Part shown: one piece after another, positions 53,455 through 59,896 of the stretch
Layout of the letters: each line of letters opens with the position of its first letter
Position numbering within the stretch: position 1 is the stretch's first letter
Origin: Alphaproteobacteria bacterium
Lineage (GTDB): Bacteria > Pseudomonadota > Alphaproteobacteria > GCA-2731375
Direction of reading: 5' to 3'
Length of the DNA: 59,896 nucleotides
Assembly: GCA_016776605.1 (NCBI GenBank)
Contig: JADHTB010000024.1
Span: forward strand, 1-59,896
Program-made: the position numbers and the translations under genes
The notes under the pieces: model-generated
The model's database searches: none
The model's input: the letters and a program-made list of their open reading frames with translations, nothing else
What the model was told of the DNA's origin: nothing

Positions 53455-55604
53455 TACCCGTTCCCCGCCAACCGGTCCAAGGCTTCCTGCGGTGGGCCGT
53501 TGTACTGCAGCCGGCCGCCATCAAGCACCATCAGACGGTCCGCGATCTGCATATGGCTGGGCCGATGGGTAACGATGATGATGGTGGTGCTGCCGCGCAA
53601 ATTCTGTACCGCGGCCAGGAAGGCTTGGTCCCCTTCTTCATCCAGAGATTGCCCCGGTTCGTCGAAAAGCATGATCGGGGCCTTTTTTAGATAGGCCCGG
53701 GCAAGCGCCAGCTTCTGTTTGAAGCCTTCCGGCAGTTCTGTCAGCAGTTTTTCATTTAGGCGGGTATCGAACTGCTCCGGCAGTTTCATAATGGCGTCAT
53801 AGGCCCGCGCCATTTTTGCCGCTGCCACAAGTTCCTCATGGGTAGCGGTGGGTTCCGCCAACTGCAAATTCTGCGCCACGGTGCCATATATCAGCTCCGT
53901 AGTTTGCGGCATTATGGCGACACTCTGCCGCAAATCGATTGGATCAATCTGCCGGACATCAATGCCGTCGATCATGACCGAGCCGATAGTGGCGTGGTAC
54001 AGACCGGTAGCCAAATTCAGTAATGTCGACTTGCCAGACCCATTGGGTCCGGTAATCGCAACCACTTCGCCCGGTTCCAGGGCAAAAGTGACGCCCAGCA
54101 AGGCCGGTTCCATATCGTTGGAAAAACGTTGTACGACGTTCTCAAAAGTAATCCGGCCCTTGATATTGCGCGAGAATGGCACTTGTCCGGGGGTCCGCTC
54201 GGTCGGCAACCGCATCAGGTGATTGATCTGCCGCAGGCTGGATTTAATCTGACTCAACCGGTTGAGCGCCATGAAGCCTGACTGCATCGGCGCCAGGGCC
54301 CGCCAGACCAGGGCCATGGAGCCGATCAGCGCACCCATGGTGATGGCGCCGTCCATGACGCCGATCGCACCAAATCCAATCAACGCGACACCGGACGCAA
54401 GGGTGATGATGCGCGAGATTGTCTGCACGGTGTTGCCGTGACGGGAAAGGGCAAAGTCCTGTAAGGCATTAGCGGCAGAAAGTTCACGGTACCGCTGCAG
54501 CCAGACGTCTTCCGAGCCGGCAAATTTGATCGCCCGCATGCCCGAAACGGCCTGGATCAGGAATTTTTGCTGCTCGGCCTTATCTCCATTGCCAACTTCG
54601 GCGAAATGCGCACTCCATGTCGCCAACGCCAGGCCGAACACAACATAAGCAACAATTGCGGCTACCGGCACCAGCACCAGCCAGCCACCCAGCGCGGCGA
54701 TCACGGCGAGATAGATCAAAATAAAAGGCAGATCCAGTAATGCCTCACCCAACGGGCCGGCAAAAAATTCTCGTAATGATTCAAAGCCTTGCAGACGCGA
54801 AAGCTGTGTGCCGAGGGGCTCGTTTTCAAGCATCGAAAGCGGCAGGAAAAGAATCCGCTCGAACGCCGCGCGGCCCACGAGATAGTCGATGCGGCCGGCC
54901 AGATAGGCCATGGCTTGAACCCGCAAGCTGCGGAATGCGGCATCCAGCGAAATCGCGAGCATCACGCCAGATAGCAGAAACAGCATTTGATTGACCGACG
55001 CCGAGGGGATGATTGTGTCGTAAATCGACATCATGAATAGCGGCATGGCTATGCTAAGCACGTTGTACAATAGGGTCAACGCAATCACCTGGCCGATCAG
55101 GGTCCGAAACCGGCCGGCCAGCGGCGAGGTCCATGATTGGGATTGCTGCGGCCCTTCATGCAAAGCGGGGTTCATGTCTTTGACCACATAGGCGGTGCCC
55201 TGTATGCCCTTGCCCGAGACTTGGCGAAAATATCGGCAGGCGCCGTCGAATATCCGGTAACCGTCCGGCTCGAGGCTAACGATAACGCGTGCGGGGGCAC
55301 CAGGGTCGTCGGGCACGAACAGACAAGGCATGAGAGCGGAATTGATGCGGTCATGCCGTATGCGGATGGGACGGGTGCCCATATTCAGATTGGCCAGGGT
55401 TTCACGAAAACCCGCCAGATCGAGATTGGGCGTGAAATGGGGGATAGCTTCGGCCAAATGACGGTCCTTGCCATTCCATTCCAGGGCTTCCAGCAAGTGC
55501 AACAGACAGACCGCGAGGTCGGATGGCCGAAGCGCCTTCAGCACGTTTATCCCGGCCAGCCGTAGTGGCCGTGGATCCATGGCGCTGCTGCTGGCCGAGG
55601 CCAT
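53454..55604 (-). CDS. Type I secretion ABC transporter with C39-like domain and degenerate signature motif
   Basis: 716 residues. Residues about 25-145 form an inactive C39-peptidase-like domain (SDLAVCLLHLLEALEWNGKD; VIVSLEPDGYRIFDG) that in RTX exporters binds the substrate. Six membrane helices follow (about 160-440), then an ATPase domain: Walker A GPNGSGKST, Walker B IMLFDEPGQSLDEEG with Glu, and switch His in VTHRPSHM. The signature reads LPEGFKQ where LSGGQ is expected, so this subunit probably forms a weak ATP site with its partner. The ATG at 55604 overlaps the stop of the preceding ABC gene by one base; the longer frame to 55745 lies inside that gene. Confidence 0.88.
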   Translation of the reverse strand: MASASSSAMDPRPLRLAGINVLKALRPSDLAVCLLHLLEALEWNGKDRHLAEAIPHFTPNLDLAGFRETLANLNMGTRPIRIRHDRINSALMPCLFVPDDPGAPARVIVSLEPDGYRIFDGACRYFRQVSGKGIQGTAYVVKDMNPALHEGPQQSQSWTSPLAGRFRTLIGQVIALTLLYNVLSIAMPLFMMSIYDTIIPSASVNQMLFLLSGVMLAISLDAAFRSLRVQAMAYLAGRIDYLVGRAAFERILFLPLSMLENEPLGTQLSRLQGFESLREFFAGPLGEALLDLPFILIYLAVIAALGGWLVLVPVAAIVAYVVFGLALATWSAHFAEVGNGDKAEQQKFLIQAVSGMRAIKFAGSEDVWLQRYRELSAANALQDFALSRHGNTVQTISRIITLASGVALIGFGAIGVMDGAITMGALIGSMALVWRALAPMQSGFMALNRLSQIKSSLRQINHLMRLPTERTPGQVPFSRNIKGRITFENVVQRFSNDMEPALLGVTFALEPGEVVAITGPNGSGKSTLLNLATGLYHATIGSVMIDGIDVRQIDPIDLRQSVAIMPQTTELIYGTVAQNLQLAEPTATHEELVAAAKMARAYDAIMKLPEQFDTRLNEKLLTELPEGFKQKLALARAYLKKAPIMLFDEPGQSLDEEGDQAFLAAVQNLRGSTTIIIVTHRPSHMQIADRLMVLDGGRLQYNGPPQEALDRLAGNG

Positions 55605-57316
55605 CACGCATATTCCTTTTGCAGCGACTCGATGGATTTCCGGGCGCCTTCGCTGGCCGGCACCAGTTCGCCGTTCCGGACCACGAACACGCGATTGGCA
55701 AGGTTTAGATAGGATGGCCGATGGCTGACGATGAGCATCGTGCATCTACCGACAAATTCCTGCAGCAAGGCATGCAGCTTATCGTCGCTGGCGCGGTCCA
55801 GCTGGGCGTAGGCTTCATCGCACAGGATCAAACGTGGGTCTTCGGTCATGGCCAGCGCCCTGACCAGTGCGATACGTTGGCGGATGCCCCCTGGTATGCG
55901 GGTATTCGTATTATACTCGACCAGTGTGTCGTAGCCCTTCGGCATTTTACCGATGGCATCGTGCAGACCCAGTCGATCAGCGAAATACATCGCCCGGTCG
56001 ATGTACCGCGGGCCACGGAACATGGTCAGGTTATCCATGATCGTGCCCTGAAACAGAACGCCGTTTTGCGGCAAATAACAGACTTGACGGTGCAGGGCCG
56101 CCGGATCAATTTGCCAGACTTCGGCGTTGTCGATCTGGATACGGCCACCGCTTGGGGCCAGCGCGCCCATCGCCAAACCCAACAAGGTGGATTTCCCCGA
56201 GCCATTGGCGCCGGAAATGCCGATGACGTCGCCGCAGTCGATCTGCAAGTTAACATTTCGCAGCAGTAAGTCCGCATCTTCGGAATAGCCAAAATCAAGA
56301 TCCGTCAGAGTGATCTGGCCCTCGATGACGGTGTTGGTTGGCGCGTCCGACTTGGCTTCCTGCGGCATGGCGAACAAGGCGCCAACCTGTCCGCGCGCCA
56401 CGTGGGCATTCTGAAATTGGGTCCAAATACCAAGCGAGCGCAGCAACGGCTGCGCGGCGCGGCTTGCCAGCAGCGTGCTGGCGGCCAGACCGCCAATTGT
56501 TAAATCACCGCTCATCACCATGGTACTGCCGTATGCGCCAACACCGACGGCGGTGACCTGCGATAGGGTCAAACCCAGGTTGCGGGCGGTCGCTCCGGCC
56601 AGACTGACCAAATAGCTCGCTTCCGATGAGCCGGCCTGCAGCCGTTCATGGCGACGTACCATCAAGGCTTCCATGCCCAACGCCTTGATGGTGTGGACAC
56701 ATGATAATATTTCGATCATGAAGTTATTGCGTCGTTCGTCCCCGATGGCGCGGTAATTCAACGCCTGTGACAGGACGCGGCCGCTTATGCCGGCGAAGAT
56801 GGCCAGCATTGTCAGGATGGCCAGCGGTACCAATGCAAGCTTGCCGGCGATCAAGGCGATTAGAAGCAGAAAAAGGCCCGCGAAGGGCAGGTCAACCAGC
56901 AACAGCAGCCCCTGACCGGAGTAAATATTCTTGATCGCGTCGACGGCGCGAAGCCGTTGCATATGAACGCCGGGGGCCACGGCCTCGAAACTACGCAAAT
57001 CGGCATGAAACAACCGTTCCATCGCCAGGCTGGCGAGATAGTGTTGGGTGCGGGCGCCAACCCAGCCGGTGATGGAGGAGCGGCCCAGGCTGAGCGTGGT
57101 ATCAAGGATCAGCACCACGCCCATCGCAATTACGAAAACCGCCAGGGTTTGATTGGCCGTGTTGGGAATGACCCTGTCATAGACCTGCAGCATGACGATG
57201 GGCAAAGCCAGGGACAGTAGATTCAAGGCACTGGAAACAGCAAACATCTCGAAACGGAGACCGCGCATCGGGCTCAATTTCGGCAATGGCAATGTCTTGC
57301 TATGGGGCGCTAACAT
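55604..57316 (-). CDS. Type I secretion ABC transporter, partner subunit without C39-like domain
   Basis: 570 residues. Membrane domain (about 20-310; FEMFAVSSALNLLSLALPIV, TLAVFVIAMGVVLILDTTLS) and ATPase domain with Walker A GANGSGKST, signature IPGGIRQRI, Walker B LILCDEAYAQLD and switch His in IVSHRPSYL. It lacks the N-terminal substrate-binding domain of the next subunit. Two unlike ABC genes overlapping by one base strongly suggest a heterodimeric exporter; a typical type I system has one homodimeric ABC protein. The ATG at 57316 is the likely start, a GTG at 57337 the alternative; neither has a strong ribosome site. First gene of the secretion operon, divergent from the RTX gene. Confidence 0.85.
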   Translation of the reverse strand: MLAPHSKTLPLPKLSPMRGLRFEMFAVSSALNLLSLALPIVMLQVYDRVIPNTANQTLAVFVIAMGVVLILDTTLSLGRSSITGWVGARTQHYLASLAMERLFHADLRSFEAVAPGVHMQRLRAVDAIKNIYSGQGLLLLVDLPFAGLFLLLIALIAGKLALVPLAILTMLAIFAGISGRVLSQALNYRAIGDERRNNFMIEILSCVHTIKALGMEALMVRRHERLQAGSSEASYLVSLAGATARNLGLTLSQVTAVGVGAYGSTMVMSGDLTIGGLAASTLLASRAAQPLLRSLGIWTQFQNAHVARGQVGALFAMPQEAKSDAPTNTVIEGQITLTDLDFGYSEDADLLLRNVNLQIDCGDVIGISGANGSGKSTLLGLAMGALAPSGGRIQIDNAEVWQIDPAALHRQVCYLPQNGVLFQGTIMDNLTMFRGPRYIDRAMYFADRLGLHDAIGKMPKGYDTLVEYNTNTRIPGGIRQRIALVRALAMTEDPRLILCDEAYAQLDRASDDKLHALLQEFVGRCTMLIVSHRPSYLNLANRVFVVRNGELVPASEGARKSIESLQKEYA

Positions 57317-57711
57317 ACTTTTGACTGCAATCCACACTTTTGACTAAAAACAACTGGTCGGAACCCGTCGGTTCCTGTGCCGGGAATAGCCGTGTCCAGA
57401 TTGCAAGCTTCCGTTAACCTGCAAATACAAAAGACAGGGCGCGACACAGCTAAACATCCAACATTTTAGTTAACGGACAATTACCCACATATGGATGCCT
57501 GGACCAAGCCGCCCCCCGCGGCGGCGTAAAAAAGGTCAAAAAGTGGAGGAAAAAAAATTAGATGGCTCGAATAAATTAATAAAATTAACCAATTATATTA
57601 AGTATAAGTTGTAACTAATACTTCATAATTTGAATGTATGTTTTTTTTAACAAGAAAATTCTACAAACGTATTAGGGCGCAATCCTGCAGTATTTAGGAG
57701 CTCGTAATATC
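57317..57711. other. Divergent promoter region between the secretion operon and the RTX gene
   Basis: About 395 bp, strongly AT-rich from 57540 to 57660 in an otherwise GC-rich window. It has a 24-bp near-palindrome at 57600-57623 and an 8-bp inverted pair CCGTTAAC/GTTAACGG (57411-57418 and 57469-57476). Several TATAAT-like hexamers occur in the AT block, so the -10 sites cannot be fixed. TTAGGAG (57694-57700) is the RTX gene ribosome site. No coding sequence is seen. Confidence 0.6.
57600..57623. promoter_or_regulatory. 24-bp near-palindrome (candidate operator)
   Basis: AAGTATAAGTTG-TAACTAATACTT pairs at ten of twelve positions of each arm. It lies 88 bp before the RTX start in the AT-rich block and is placed to control both divergent transcripts. 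The regulator is unknown. Confidence 0.45.
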
Positions 57712-59896
57712 ATGGCAAGAATGCCTCAGTTCATCCGGCAAATACTTCGTCAAGCCGAAGCAACCCCGGAAAACGCCGTCACTCTGGATGAAAATCAGAT
57801 TGAGGAAACCACGCTCCTGGATGGTGCCGGTGAAGATGCCCAAAATCGTGGCAGCGAAGCCAACCAGTCTATATGGCAGACCGTGGTCGGTGCTGGTGAG
57901 GCCTCGGAGGGTATGCTTTCCGACGAAGGTTCCCAGGCCGAGGCACAACGAGTTGGCGATGCCGGCGATCAGGCCGCCGTCAATACGGAAGAGCAAAACA
58001 ACCCCGTGGATGGCGAGGCCATGGACGCCGCACCGGTTCAAACCGAAGCCGGCGCAGCCTTGAACCAGGCGGATGCCGCCGGGGCCAATCGACCGCAGGC
58101 AGCACGCCCGGATGCCGGCGAGCCTATCGCGGACGAGGCCACCGGCGAAGATCGCGCCGACAGCGCCGCTGTTCAACCCGGCGCTGCCACCGCGGCACTG
58201 GACACGGCGGAATTCGAGACACGTCCCACGACAGAGCCGACAGCAGCCGAGGTTCCGGTAACATTCGATAGTACCGGCGACTTGGCTGAAGGCCCAATGG
58301 CCCAGACAGATGCCGGCCCACAGCAGGATGCGCCGACGGCACCCCCGCGCGCGCCCGGCATCGGGAATGTAAACGACGGCGGCTTGGCTGCCGACAGCTC
58401 TGATGGCCCTAATAACGGCGCCGACAATGGCAACGGCAATGGCAACGTTAATCCAGGCACACCACCGGGCCTGGCCGCTGATGGTCCTGGTAATGCTCAA
58501 GGCAACGCCAACGTCGACCGCGGCCAAGGCCAAGGCCAAGGCCAAGGCCAAGGCCAAGGCCAAGGCCAAGGCCAAGGCCAAGGCCAAGGCCAAGGCCAAG
58601 GCAACGCCAACGCCGGTGGCAACGATAACGCCAATGGTCAAGGCAACGGCCAAGGCAACGCCAACGCCGGCGGCAACGGTAACGCCAATGGTCAAGGCAA
58701 CGGCCAAGGCAACGCCAACGCCAACGCCGGTGGCAACGACAACGCCAATGGTCAAGACAACGCCAACGCCGGTGGCAACGACAACGCCAATGGTCAAGGC
58801 AACGCCAACGCCGGTGGCAACGACAACGCCAATGGTCAAGGCAACGCCAACGCCGGCGGCAACGACAACGCCAATGGTCAAGGCAATGGCAACGCCGGCG
58901 GCAACGGTAACGCCAATGGTCAAGGCAACGCCAACGCCGGCGGCAACGACAACGCCAGTGGTCAAGGCAACGCCAATGCCGGCGGCAACGACAACGCCAA
59001 CGCCGGCGGCAATGACAACGCCAATGGTCAAGGCAATGGCAACGCCGGCGGCAACGACAACGCCAATGGTCAAGGCAATGGCAACGCCGGCGGCAACGGT
59101 AACGCCAATGGTCAAGGCAGCGACAACGCCGGCGGCAACGACAACGCCAGTGGTCAAGGCAACGCCAATGCCGGCGGCAACGACAACGCCAATGGCCAAG
59201 GCAACGCCAACGCCGGTGGCAACGACAACGCCAATGGTCAAGGCAACGCCAACGCCGGTGGCAACGATAACGCCAATGGTCAAGGCAACGCCAACGCCGG
59301 CGGCGACGACAACGCCAGTGGTCAAGGCAACGCCAATGCCGGCGGCAACGACAACGCCAATGGCCAAGCCGATGGCAATGGCCAAGGCAATGCGGCAGCG
59401 GCGGAAACCGCTCCGGCTGCGCAACAGGCAGCCTCTGTCGATGCGCCTGCCGCCAGCGCTCCAGCTCCAGCGGCAACCGCTGATGCGCCCGCGGCAACGC
59501 CTGCGGCGGGCCCGGCAGGCACTGCCGGCACCGATCAAATGGTCGGCGGCGCCGGCGCCGACGTCCTGAATGGCGCGGGCGGAAACGATAGATTATCCGG
59601 CGCTGCCGGCAACGACATATTGGATGGCGGCACAGGCAGAGATACGTTATCCGGCGGCACGGGTGATGACGTCCTGAGCGGCGGCACGGGCAGTGATCGC
59701 CTGGACGGCGGCAGCGGCGCCGATCAGCTCGACGGCGGCAGCGGCAGCGACAGGTTATCCGGCGGCTCGGGTAATGACGCCCTCAGCGGCGGCACGGGCA
59801 GTGATCGCCTGTCCGGCGGAAGCGGCGACGATCAGCTCGACGGCGGCACCGGCAACGACAAGTTATCCGGCGGGAGCGGCGCCGATCAGCTCGACG
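57712..59896 (+). CDS. Large Asn/Gly-repeat RTX protein, type I secretion substrate (runs off window)
   Basis: The ATG at 57712 (TTAGGAG upstream) opens a frame that stays open to the window end, 728 residues. Residues 1-270 are acidic and Ala/Glu/Asp-rich with no cysteine. 271-296 is (Gly-Gln)13. About 297-555 holds roughly 18 copies of a 14-residue unit [14 protein letters not shown]. 556-609 is an Ala/Pro-rich linker. From 612 onward are 13 consecutive RTX nonapeptides (GGTGNDKLS type) that bind calcium after export. There is no signal peptide, as expected for a C-terminally signalled type I substrate. It is divergent from the ABC/HlyD/TolC genes, which most likely export it. Probable role: surface adhesin or biofilm matrix protein. 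The C-terminal secretion signal lies beyond the window. Confidence 0.85.
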   Translation, partial: MARMPQFIRQILRQAEATPENAVTLDENQIEETTLLDGAGEDAQNRGSEANQSIWQTVVGAGEASEGMLSDEGSQAEAQRVGDAGDQAAVNTEEQNNPVDGEAMDAAPVQTEAGAALNQADAAGANRPQAARPDAGEPIADEATGEDRADSAAVQPGAATAALDTAEFETRPTTEPTAAEVPVTFDSTGDLAEGPMAQTDAGPQQDAPTAPPRAPGIGNVNDGGLAADSSDGPNNGADNGNGNGNVNPGTPPGLAADGPGNAQGNANVDRGQGQGQGQGQGQGQGQGQGQGQGQGQGNANAGGNDNANGQGNGQGNANAGGNGNANGQGNGQGNANANAGGNDNANGQDNANAGGNDNANGQGNANAGGNDNANGQGNANAGGNDNANGQGNGNAGGNGNANGQGNANAGGNDNASGQGNANAGGNDNANAGGNDNANGQGNGNAGGNDNANGQGNGNAGGNGNANGQGSDNAGGNDNASGQGNANAGGNDNANGQGNANAGGNDNANGQGNANAGGNDNANGQGNANAGGDDNASGQGNANAGGNDNANGQADGNGQGNAAAAETAPAAQQAASVDAPAASAPAPAATADAPAATPAAGPAGTAGTDQMVGGAGADVLNGAGGNDRLSGAAGNDILDGGTGRDTLSGGTGDDVLSGGTGSDRLDGGSGADQLDGGSGSDRLSGGSGNDALSGGTGSDRLSGGSGDDQLDGGTGNDKLSGGSGADQLD
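58522..58599 (+). repeat. Thirteen tandem GGCCAA hexamers ((Gly-Gln)13)
   Basis: Perfect 6-bp repeats from 58522 to 58599 encode alternating Gly-Gln. Slippage would change length by two residues without breaking the frame. Confidence 0.9.
58600..59370 (+). repeat. 42-bp tandem repeats encoding [14 protein letters not shown]
   Basis: About 18 units of 14 codons with small variations (GNGN, GSDN, NASGQ forms) and a few 12-bp GNGQ inserts. Asparagine is about a third of the residues. All units stay in the RTX reading frame. The near identity of neighbours implies recent expansion. Confidence 0.88.
59545..59896 (+). repeat. RTX calcium-binding nonapeptide array (13 units visible)
   Basis: Thirteen consecutive 27-bp units encode GGxGxDxLx from 59545 to the window end with no interruption. 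The first three are more divergent ([18 protein letters not shown]); the rest are almost uniform. Confidence 0.9.

Noticed and set aside
58522..59370. CRISPR-like array
   Set aside because: Direct repeats are in-frame protein repeats without unique spacers; no cas genes are near.
57694..59538. Long minus-strand open frame (614 residues, Val/Ala/Gly-rich) opposite the RTX gene
   Set aside because: It mirrors the 42-bp repeats of the plus-strand gene, which has a ribosome site, an RTX array and a matching secretion operon. The antisense frame is a by-product of repeat composition.
58403..59569. Second plus-strand frame (388 residues, Lys/Ala/Thr-Pro repeats) inside the RTX gene
   Set aside because: Out of frame with the RTX repeats and open only because the 42-bp repeat lacks stops in that phase.

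Overview
The window looks like a chromosomal segment of a GC-rich alphaproteobacterium, most likely of the Rhodospirillales type. This is inferred from gene content (aprMBA plus sat, a clade-I nosRZDFYLX cluster, multi-PAS kinases, GlpD, YgiQ) and codon use; no rRNA or tRNA is present to confirm it. The energy genes suggest a facultative denitrifier that can also oxidise reduced sulfur through APS. The segment is peppered with decayed insertion sequences, and I found no intact transposase.

Layout. 1-5000: the start of a MarR-type regulator (cut by the window edge), then a very large PAS/LOV sensor histidine kinase split by a one-base frameshift. 5270-13105: a CoA-metabolism region with a short-chain acyl-CoA synthetase on the minus strand and, divergently, an acyl-CoA dehydrogenase / nitroreductase / thiolase / CoA ligase operon, bounded by IS6-family remnants. 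13131-18740: a small-molecule methyltransferase, IS3 and IS6 debris, and an unusual ACP-fatty acyl-AMP ligase-acyltransferase fusion. 18737-23630: a heterodimeric ABC exporter and a quinone-oxidoreductase-like dehydrogenase. 23984-32650: ygiQ, then on the minus strand aprM-aprB-aprA, a metallophosphoesterase and sat, with a degenerate CysH-like gene upstream. 33069-36580: a truncated GlpR-like repressor running into glpD, then a Na/Pi cotransporter. 36631-46584: a ferritin-like gene divergent from a complete nosR-Z-D-F-Y-L-X cluster with an FNR/NNR-type box in front of nosR. 46692-48208: a YbiB/TrpD2-like gene and truncated gene scraps. 48209-59896: a type I secretion locus with two different ABC subunits, an HlyD adaptor, a TolC protein fused to internal repeats and a SPOR domain, a receiver protein with a histidine-less Hpt-like tail, and divergently a long Asn/Gly-repeat RTX protein that runs off the window.

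How parts work together. AprMBA and Sat would oxidise sulfite to sulfate via APS with ATP formation. The nos genes would let N2O serve as electron acceptor: NosR and NosX as electron supply and flavinylation, NosDFYL for copper-centre assembly, NosZ as the reductase. The type I locus would export the divergently encoded RTX repeat protein, probably a surface adhesin or matrix protein.

Two observations cut across the window. A short palindromic element (TAGAGCARTTCC and its complement) supplies the TAG stop codon of five different genes. Degraded IS6-like transposase pieces recur beside several copies of it. The type I secretion locus, with its non-equivalent ABC pair and TolC-SPOR fusion, is the best candidate here for an under-described system.
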